Positions 1 to 4,352 of a stretch of DNA of 5,784 bases are shown one piece after another; positions within the stretch are counted from its first letter, which is position 1; every line of letters begins with the position of its first letter. The notes under the pieces are model-generated. The model was not told the DNA's origin. It made no database searches and saw only the letters and a program-made list of their open reading frames with translations. The DNA lies in the NCBI GenBank assembly GCA_947503585.1, contig CANNEJ010000117.1, forward strand, positions 1 through 5,784. The letters run 5' to 3'. The position numbers and the translations under genes were made by a program. This stretch comes from Anaerolineales bacterium (GTDB lineage: Bacteria > Chloroflexota > Anaerolineae > Anaerolineales > UBA11657).

Positions 1-2
1 CC

Positions 3-227
3 CGTGCAGCCCAGGGCGGGCTGGAAATAAAACTAAATGCCGGCCAACTGCAAACCGCACGCCTGGTGCGCGCCAACCTGCCGGCCCTCGCCAAGGCGTT
101 GGAAACGGCGGGCGTGCCCGTGGCCCGGCTGCTGGTAAGTGTGGAAAGCGAAGACAGCCAATCCGCGCAGAATTCGCCAACCGCAGCCGCACTGGCAGAC
201 AGTGCCCTGCGCACGGTCTACGCCTAG
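3..227 (+). CDS. fliK: Flagellar hook-length control protein FliK, C-terminal fragment
   Basis: The reading frame is open from the left edge and ends at TAG (225-227), giving the last 74 residues; the start lies outside the window. The fragment reads GGLEIKLNAGQLQTARLVRA, followed by a leucine/alanine-rich helix and then GVPVARLLVSVES. This fits the end of the FliK C-terminal globular domain (Flg_hook family), with its amphipathic strands, an 'L...L...L...G' helix and a final strand with valines. In that family the domain contacts the export gate (FlhB) to switch secretion from hook to filament substrates, while the missing N-terminal part measures the hook. The final ~25 residues are a polar, probably disordered tail. 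Position directly upstream of flgD and flgE on the same strand strongly supports the call, since fliK-flgD-flgE is a common order. A divergent FliK-like paralogue cannot be excluded from the fragment alone. Confidence 0.8.
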   Translation, partial: RAAQGGLEIKLNAGQLQTARLVRANLPALAKALETAGVPVARLLVSVESEDSQSAQNSPTAAALADSALRTVYA

Positions 228-283
228 CCCCACCCGTTCGTCTCCCTGATCCAGTTTCATTTTTAGCCCCAAAGAGGACCCCC

Positions 284-730
284 ATGGCAATCCAACCCGC
301 AACCCCTTACGCTACCGCACCTGCCAGCGCCCAGCCCGTGGTGACTGCTGCCGGCGGAGACAAAGACAACTTCATGCAAATGCTGCTCACCCAGCTGCGC
401 TACCAGGATCCCATGAACCCGATGAAAGACTCGGACTTCATGTCGCAGATTTCACAGCTGCAGATGGCGGACAAAATGAGCCAGCTGAATAAATCCATGC
501 TGGAAAGCGTGCGCGCCGAGACCCTCTCGCAGGCCGCTAACTTCATTGGCCGCCGCGTGCATGCGATGCAAAACGGGGAAAGCGTGGAAGGCGTTGTGAG
601 CAGCGTACAGCAGCGCAATGGCGCGGTGACGCTCAGCGTGGGCGGCCGCATCGTAACACTGCCGGAAATTGAGCGCATTGATACCGACAACGCCAAGGAC
701 AGCGCGACACCGGCCGTGCCCGCCCTCTAA
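284..730 (+). CDS. flgD: Flagellar hook-cap (hook assembly scaffold) protein FlgD, short form
   Basis: FlgD caps the distal end of the growing hook outside the cell, guides FlgE polymerisation and is later replaced by FlgK. This protein is 148 residues. After a flexible Ala/Pro-rich N-terminus, residues 30-72 carry the family signature: FMQMLLTQLRYQDPMNPMKD followed by FMSQISQLQMADKM. Residues 83-133 match the beta-rich Tudor-like part (ANFIGRRV, EGVVSSV, GAVTLSVGG, VTLPEIERI). Enterobacterial FlgD is about 230 residues with an Ig/FnIII-like domain inserted in the Tudor part; that insert is absent here, as in the ~140-residue Bacillus type. The ATG at 284 is supported by GAGG at 274-277, six bases upstream. 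The gene starts 56 bp after fliK and ends 26 bp before flgE, consistent with one operon. No internal promoter is obvious in either gap. Confidence 0.93.
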   Translation: MAIQPATPYATAPASAQPVVTAAGGDKDNFMQMLLTQLRYQDPMNPMKDSDFMSQISQLQMADKMSQLNKSMLESVRAETLSQAANFIGRRVHAMQNGESVEGVVSSVQQRNGAVTLSVGGRIVTLPEIERIDTDNAKDSATPAVPAL

Positions 731-756
731 TCCACTGTAACAACCAGGAAACAAAC

Positions 757-2055
757 ATGATCAGATCTTTTTACAGCGCAGTGACGGGCCTGGCGGGAAA
801 CCAGACTTATACCGATGTCGTGGCCAACAACCTCGCGAACATCAACACGGTTGGTTTTCACCGCAGCCGCGTGGATATTGAAACGCTCATCAGCCACTTG
901 AAGCGCGCCGGCACGCCGCCCACCGAAGCGCTCGGCGGCATCAACGTTTCACAGGTGGGCGCCGGCATGTCCATTGGCAGCATTTCCAAAGTCTTCACCC
1001 AGGGCGCGCTGCAAGAGACCGGCCGCCCGATGGATGTGGCAATTGACGGCGACGGCTTTATGATTGTGGACGATGGCACCCGCACGCGCGCCTTCACGCG
1101 CGATGGCCAGCTGCAGATGGATGTTGATGGGAACCTTGTGCAGTCGGTGACCGGCTTCAAAGTGATGGGATATGCGCCCGCCGGCCAAACCCCGGCGGCA
1201 GCAGCTGGCGCTGCAGATGCGCTGGCCACGCCGGACGCCGATGCGGCGGCTGCCGAGACTACCCCCCCGCCGCCCGAGCTGCAGGCGCTGCGCATTCCGG
1301 TTGGGGACAAACAGGCCGTTGCCACTACCAAGCTAAAAGTGGCGGGAAATCTGGACGTGCTTACAGCGGCGGCCGGCACCACAACCAGCACGGTTGCCCT
1401 ATTCGACTCGCTTGGCGTGCAGCATAACATTGCCCTCACTTTTACGCGCGGCACTTTACCGGGCAGCTGGACCTGGCAGCCCACATCCACAGACAAGTCC
1501 GTCTCCAGCGTGACCGCAGACGCCGCAGCGGTGGAGTTTGACGCCAACGGCGGACTAAAAACCGGCGGCGAGACCGTGCTCACGCTGCGGCTCAACAACG
1601 GCAGTGCCGCCCAATCCGTGAGCCTAGATTTCTCCGGCATCAGCCAGCTGGCACAACCCTCCGCTGTGAGCGAGAGCGAACAGGATGGCATGGCCCAGGG
1701 CATGGTGACCAGCATGAAGTTTGACAGTGAAGGCAAGCTGTACGCACTTTATTCCAACGGCCTGTCCAAAGAAGTGGGCCAGCTGGCGCTGGCAAATTTT
1801 GTAAATCCGGGCGGCTTGCTGGATGTGGGCCAAAACAATTTGCGCCCATGGCTGAACTCCGGTGAGCAGCAACTCGGCCGTGCCGGAGACGAGAACTTCG
1901 GCGTGGTATTGCCTGGAAATGTAGAAGGTTCCAACGTGGACCTTTCTACTGAATTCACCCAGCTGATTTTGGCACGGCGCGGCTTTCAGGCCAACAGTCG
2001 GGTTGTCACAACCTCGGACGAGATGATCCAAGAACTGCTGAACATGAAGCGCTAA
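757..2055 (+). CDS. flgE: Flagellar hook protein FlgE
   Basis: FlgE is the structural subunit of the extracellular hook, exported by the flagellar type III system. The protein is 432 residues. The N-terminal rod/hook signature is at residues 23-38 (ANNLANINTVGFHRSR). The conserved 'DVAIDGDGFMIV...FTRDG' core is at 93-117 and GNLVQSVTGFKVMGY at 125-139. A FlaE-type D2 domain is visible around 195-330 (GNLD, then VALFDSLGVQHNIALTF). The C-terminal helix GNVEGSNVDLSTEFTQLILA plus RRGFQANSRVVTT is the diagnostic axial-protein tail. Residues ~141-176 form an Ala/Thr/Pro-rich insert with PPPP. The D2 domain and the position after flgD favour FlgE over the rod proteins FlgF/FlgG. The protein contains no cysteine, as is usual for hook subunits. 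AGGA at 746-749, seven bases from the ATG, supports the start. A strong terminator follows 28 bp after the stop, so the transcript probably ends here. Confidence 0.94.
   Translation: MIRSFYSAVTGLAGNQTYTDVVANNLANINTVGFHRSRVDIETLISHLKRAGTPPTEALGGINVSQVGAGMSIGSISKVFTQGALQETGRPMDVAIDGDGFMIVDDGTRTRAFTRDGQLQMDVDGNLVQSVTGFKVMGYAPAGQTPAAAAGAADALATPDADAAAAETTPPPPELQALRIPVGDKQAVATTKLKVAGNLDVLTAAAGTTTSTVALFDSLGVQHNIALTFTRGTLPGSWTWQPTSTDKSVSSVTADAAAVEFDANGGLKTGGETVLTLRLNNGSAAQSVSLDFSGISQLAQPSAVSESEQDGMAQGMVTSMKFDSEGKLYALYSNGLSKEVGQLALANFVNPGGLLDVGQNNLRPWLNSGEQQLGRAGDENFGVVLPGNVEGSNVDLSTEFTQLILARRGFQANSRVVTTSDEMIQELLNMKR
1177..1284 (+). other. Alanine/threonine/proline-rich low-complexity segment within FlgE
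   Basis: FlgE residues ~141-176 are dominated by Ala, Thr, Asp and Pro, ending in TTPPPPELQ. They sit after the conserved VTGFKVMGY motif and before the 'LRIPVG' strand, at the D1-D2 boundary. The DNA holds a run of seven C (1262-1268). Most likely it is a flexible linker on the outside of the hook. Confidence 0.7.
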
Positions 2056-2083
2056 TCCGGCACAGCAGTCCGCGCACAGCAAC

Positions 2084-2116
2084 AAAAAACCCTCCCGCAT
2101 GCGGGAGGGTTTTTTT
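2084..2116. terminator. Bidirectional rho-independent terminator between flgE and the lipoprotein gene
   Basis: Positions 2084-2115 are a perfect 32-bp palindrome: A6, then CCCTCCCG, a central CATG, CGGGAGGG, then T6, with a seventh T at 2116. Read on either strand it forms a GC-rich 8-bp stem with a tetraloop, extended by A-T pairs, and is followed by a run of seven (+) or six (-) U residues. It lies 28 bp after the flgE stop and 25 bp after the lipoprotein gene's stop on the opposite strand, so it can end both converging transcripts. Confidence 0.95.
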
Positions 2117-2140
2117 GATTGGCAAGTTACTGCCACGCGC

Positions 2141-2500
2141 CTATTTGGAGAGGTCTTCCTCCGGAAGCCAGCCTTTTACCGGCGGCTCCCCCGCTTCAAT
2201 CTTGTACCACCACTGGTCGCCGGTGCACGCCCGCTCCTGCCCGTCCGATGACTTAAAGCGCAACATCCTGTCAATCACCTCAGTCTCATCATTGCGCCCG
2301 GCCACACCCACGATCGTCGACTCTTGGATCATACAGTTCGTATACATGACCACACTGGGAGACTCATCCTTGCCCTCCACCCGAACGCGCGCGCCCTTGT
2401 TGAACTTTGGAATGGGATCCTTTTTCGGACCTGCGCAGCCGGCGAGCAGCAGCACTGCCAGCCCCAGCCGGAACACATTTACTAAATTATTGTTTGACAT
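2141..2500 (-). CDS. Small SH3-like lipoprotein of unknown function
   Basis: The predicted product is 119 residues. The N-terminus is a lipoprotein signal peptide: MSNNNLVNVFRLGLAVLLLA with lipobox LAGC, so Cys22 would be lipidated. Alanine after the cysteine is compatible with outer-membrane sorting, though that rule is from enterobacteria. The n-region is weakly charged (only Arg11). The mature part begins with a Lys/Pro linker and continues as a beta-rich domain; its end (WWYKIEAGEPPVKGWLPEEDL, residues 97-117) resembles the last strands of bacterial SH3-like domains, where a 'WY.V....GW....L' pattern is common. Cys56 and Cys92 could form a disulfide. I chose the ATG at 2498-2500 because GGAG lies six bases upstream and the signal peptide begins there; the frame stays open to 2617 but that extension would bury the signal peptide. 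Its role is unknown. Location between flagellar operons suggests, but does not show, a motility-related or envelope role. Confidence 0.72.
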   Translation of the reverse strand: MSNNNLVNVFRLGLAVLLLAGCAGPKKDPIPKFNKGARVRVEGKDESPSVVMYTNCMIQESTIVGVAGRNDETEVIDRMLRFKSSDGQERACTGDQWWYKIEAGEPPVKGWLPEEDLSK

Positions 2501-2588
2501 TCTGATCTCCGGCGGAAATTCGCACCCTTGTCCCTCCGAACCGGCATTCGTCGGCGACGCAGTTGCAGCTGACCAACCTATTGTCAAA

Positions 2589-2617
2589 ATTATACCTGTG
2601 CGGGCGCAGCGCAGCAA
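2589..2617 (-). promoter_or_regulatory. Candidate sigma-70-type promoter for the lipoprotein gene
   Basis: On the - strand a perfect TATAAT lies at 2594-2589. Seventeen bases upstream, at 2617-2612, is TTGCTG, a weak -35 match (TTG conserved). Transcription would start near 2582, leaving about 80 bases of leader before the ATG at 2500. No terminator is visible between csrA and this point, so the lipoprotein gene could also be read from the flgK-flgL-fliW-csrA transcript. The -35 element abuts the end of the 68-bp repeat. The call rests mainly on the -10 match. Confidence 0.45.
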
Positions 2618-2759
2618 GCAACGCGCCGGGCGGCTCGCTTGCGACTGATTCGCTAACCGGGTAAACGAGGGACTTTAGCGGGCGGGCAACGCGCCGGGCG
2701 GCTGGCTTGCGTCCGGTTCGTTAGCGGGGTAGACGAGGGACTTTAGCGAGCGGGCAACG
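2618..2759. repeat. Tandem duplication of a 68-bp unit spanning the csrA 3' end
   Basis: Copy A is 2618-2685 and copy B is 2686-2753. By hand alignment they match at 59 of 68 positions without gaps, and both begin GCAACGCGCCGGGCGGCT. A third start, GCAACG, follows at 2754-2759, again exactly 68 bases on, after which similarity ends. Copy B encodes CsrA residues ~69-91. Copy A holds the last codons and the stop of csrA (TAA, - strand 2677-2675) and then non-coding DNA. Since 68 is not a multiple of three, the two copies are read in different frames. The short GCAACG at both ends fits slippage or unequal crossing-over between 6-bp direct repeats. Nine mismatches imply the event is not recent. 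Confidence 0.9.
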
Positions 2760-2959
2760 GCGGCGCGCTGCGCCGCCGGGATGGCGGCTGCCGTGTTTTC
2801 ATTGCGCACCTGCTGGCAAAGTTCATCGCGCAGGATCGAAACCGTGCGCGGGGCAACCACGCCCAGTTTTACCCGGTCGCCATCGATGGCCAAAATTCGA
2901 ACAGAAATCTCGCCGCCGATATTGAGGCCTTCGTCGACGCGCCGTGTGAGTACCAGCAT
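2675..2959 (-). CDS. csrA: Translational regulator CsrA (RsmA family) with extended C-terminus
   Basis: CsrA is a dimeric RNA-binding protein that recognises GGA in hairpin loops, usually blocking ribosome access. Residues 1-59 are a canonical CsrA domain: MLVLTRRVDEGLNIGGEISV, then GDRVKLGVVAPRTVSILRDE. The RNA-contact positions Leu4, Arg6 and Arg44 of the family are present. Asn55 matches a residue that I recall as important for FliW binding in Bacillus subtilis CsrA, and FliW is encoded next door. The protein is 94 residues, against ~61 in E. coli and ~74 in B. subtilis. The extra tail (60-94) is Ala/Pro-rich and its last third is encoded in the tandem repeat. The ATG at 2957-2959 is fixed by the invariant N-terminus. 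Only a weak GGGCGGG lies upstream, and fliW ends five bases before, so coupled translation is likely. Confidence 0.95.
   Translation of the reverse strand: MLVLTRRVDEGLNIGGEISVRILAIDGDRVKLGVVAPRTVSILRDELCQQVRNENTAAAIPAAQRAAVARSLKSLVYPANEPDASQPPGALPAR
2758..2778 (-). other. GC-only hairpin inside the csrA coding sequence
   Basis: Positions 2758-2766 (CGGCGGCGC) and 2770-2778 (GCGCCGCCG) are exact reverse complements around a three-base loop, giving a nine-pair stem of G-C pairs only. It encodes part of the Ala/Pro/Gln segment near residues 60-67 and sits next to the tandem repeat, with one arm starting inside the partial third copy. It has no T-run on either strand, so it is not a standard terminator. 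It may slow ribosomes, stabilise mRNA, or simply reflect alanine codon composition. Confidence 0.5.
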
Positions 2960-2964
2960 GGCAG

Positions 2965-3411
2965 CTACCCGCCCACGGAATGATGAGCAGTGTATTCAGA
3001 CTGGATGACTTGGCGCCCGATGCCGCGCCTCAAATTTATGACCAGCGGCCCCAGCAGGTTTATGGTGGCACTGGTTGTGGGTTCAGATGCACTGCCCAGG
3101 CTGCTGGCAGGCGTAATGATGGCCAGCACCAGCAGGTCGCCAAACTCCGGATAGTCCAGCTGCTCCTCATCTTCCGGCGACAACTGCAGGCAAAAGTCCG
3201 GCTTGAAGACTGTGGGGTCCGCGCCGATGAAGCCAATGCTGGGGTCATCCTGGCAGTTGATTAGGTAGAGCGGCGCAAGCTCAGCGTCAGTGACAACATC
3301 AAAGTGCTCCCAATCTGCGCAGCCCACGAGGCCGCCGGCAAAGTGCACCGTAATCTCGGAGCTGTCCGCTGCCCCGTTAAGGGACGCAGGCGCTGCGGCT
3401 GTTTGTTCCAT
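2965..3411 (-). CDS. fliW: Flagellar assembly factor FliW (CsrA antagonist)
   Basis: FliW is a small cytoplasmic beta-barrel protein that binds either flagellin or CsrA, so that flagellin export frees it to inhibit CsrA and raise flagellin translation. The product is 148 residues, typical for the family. After a ~20-residue non-conserved leader it shows the expected order: HFAGGLVGCADWEHFDVV (the usual 'F..GLPGFE.....L' region), a Leu-Ile core with 'DDPSIGFIGADPTVFKPDF', then 'FGDLLVLAIITP', and the hallmark ATINLLGPLVINLRRGIGRQ with VIQSEY. The start codon lies one base after the flgL stop (TAACATG on the - strand). The upstream Shine-Dalgarno is weak (GAGAT), so translation is probably coupled to flgL. 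csrA follows five bases later. Neighbour csrA makes the identification firm. Confidence 0.95.
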   Translation of the reverse strand: MEQTAAAPASLNGAADSSEITVHFAGGLVGCADWEHFDVVTDAELAPLYLINCQDDPSIGFIGADPTVFKPDFCLQLSPEDEEQLDYPEFGDLLVLAIITPASSLGSASEPTTSATINLLGPLVINLRRGIGRQVIQSEYTAHHSVGG

Positions 3412-3412
3412 G

Positions 3413-4324
3413 TTATCTCAGGTAGTCGAAGAGTGTGTTGCGATTGAGCGCACCCGCCGTGGCAAGCGCCGCTTGATACACAGTTTCCTCTTGCTTCAAA
3501 GCCAGCACGGCTTGCGCCATGGGTCGGTCTTCAGCGGTCTGCAGCGTGTTGCTCAAGCCTATCTGCACTTTCTCCAGCCGTTCCTGGGTGGCGGTCAGGC
3601 GCGCCAGACGGCCGCCCGCTTCGCCAACCAGCCGGACCGTCGCGTCCAGGTCTCCCTGCAACTCGCCAATCTGAAAGCTCACGTCCGGCGCTATGCCCTT
3701 GCGCAATGCCTCGCGCAGATTCACAAGCGTGGCCAGCATGCGCGCCGGCGCAATCTTCAGGTCCGACACCTCCTGGTTCAGCAGCACATTCATCGTGAGG
3801 GTCTGGCCGGGCTCAATTTCCACCTTGCGCAATCCGCTGTCGCCGTTATATTTTGCAGCGGTAATTGATTTTTGAACCTCCACGGCACTGTAAGCGACCG
3901 TGGTGGTCTTAAAACCGCCAAACACATACTGCTCGCGATGGGTGGTATTGAGCACGTTGACAGCTTCCTGCACCAGGTTGTCCACCTGCTTGGAATATGT
4001 GTCGCGCTCGGAGGCGCCAAAGGTGTCTGAAGCCGCCCGCACGGCAATTGCCAGCCCGCTTTGGATTATGGTGGAGAGCCCGTCCAACGAAGTTGCCGAA
4101 GCCGACAAAAACTCGCGCGCGGTGGAAATATTATTCAGGTAGGTTTGGTTGGATTGAATGGCGCCGCGCAAAGTGAGCGCGTCGCCCATGGCCACAAAAT
4201 TGTCGGAGGGCATGTGCAGTTTCTTGCCGTCGCCGGCTTCCACCTGCAGCCGCGCCAGCTTCTTGCCATGCAGTTGCAGGTTGGCAAGCACATCTGCATA
4301 CATCATTTGGTTGGTGACACGCAT
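3413..4324 (-). CDS. flgL: Hook-filament junction protein FlgL (HAP3)
   Basis: FlgL forms the second junction layer between hook and filament outside the cell. The product is 303 residues, a normal length. The N-terminus MRVTNQMMYADVLANLQLHG is characteristic, followed by a flagellin-like D0/D1 coiled-coil helix; residues 38-43 (MPSDNF) stand where the family usually has PSDDP. 'VLNTTHREQYVFGGFKT' (123-139) is the conserved middle motif leading to a short beta-rich D2 (about 140-190). The C-terminal helix ends QAALATAGALNRNTLFDYLR, matching the usual 'YQAALA......SLLDFL' end. The ATG at 4322-4324 is set by the conserved N-terminus; the only purine-rich match upstream is ACGGAA, about ten bases away, so initiation may be weak or coupled. 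flgK ends 28 bp upstream. Being shorter than flagellin and paired with flgK excludes flagellin itself. Confidence 0.94.
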   Translation of the reverse strand: MRVTNQMMYADVLANLQLHGKKLARLQVEAGDGKKLHMPSDNFVAMGDALTLRGAIQSNQTYLNNISTAREFLSASATSLDGLSTIIQSGLAIAVRAASDTFGASERDTYSKQVDNLVQEAVNVLNTTHREQYVFGGFKTTTVAYSAVEVQKSITAAKYNGDSGLRKVEIEPGQTLTMNVLLNQEVSDLKIAPARMLATLVNLREALRKGIAPDVSFQIGELQGDLDATVRLVGEAGGRLARLTATQERLEKVQIGLSNTLQTAEDRPMAQAVLALKQEETVYQAALATAGALNRNTLFDYLR

Positions 4325-4352
4325 GGCTAATTTATTCCGTCAAGCCGGCCCG

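Noticed and set aside
228..283. Promoter in the fliK-flgD gap
   Set aside because: No convincing -10/-35, sigma-28 or sigma-54 pattern is visible; only the flgD ribosome site is supported.
740..760. GGA motifs at the flgD and flgE ribosome sites as CsrA targets
   Set aside because: GGA is part of any Shine-Dalgarno; I see no second GGA or hairpin loop around these sites, so CsrA control cannot be claimed.
1262..1268. Run of seven C in flgE as a possible phase-variation switch
   Set aside because: Seven bases is short for slipped-strand switching, and the tract is explained by four consecutive proline codons in the low-complexity insert.
858..1736. 292-residue open frame antisense to flgE
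   Set aside because: It is a GC-rich shadow of flgE; its protein is Ser/Pro/Ala-rich without motifs, while flgE on the other strand is unmistakable.
1964..1990. TGGCACG in flgE resembling a sigma-54 -24 element
   Set aside because: The matching TTGC element at the right spacing is missing, and the site is within flgE coding sequence encoding conserved LARRGFQ.
2115..2648. Long open frame on the + strand opposite the lipoprotein gene
   Set aside because: It begins in the terminator's downstream flank, has no Shine-Dalgarno, shows no family motif, and is antisense to a gene with a clear signal peptide and ribosome site.
2651..2680. Inverted repeat CGCTAA...TTAGCG in copy A as a csrA terminator
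   Set aside because: The stem is six pairs with an 18-base loop and no T-run, and the pairing is not kept in copy B.
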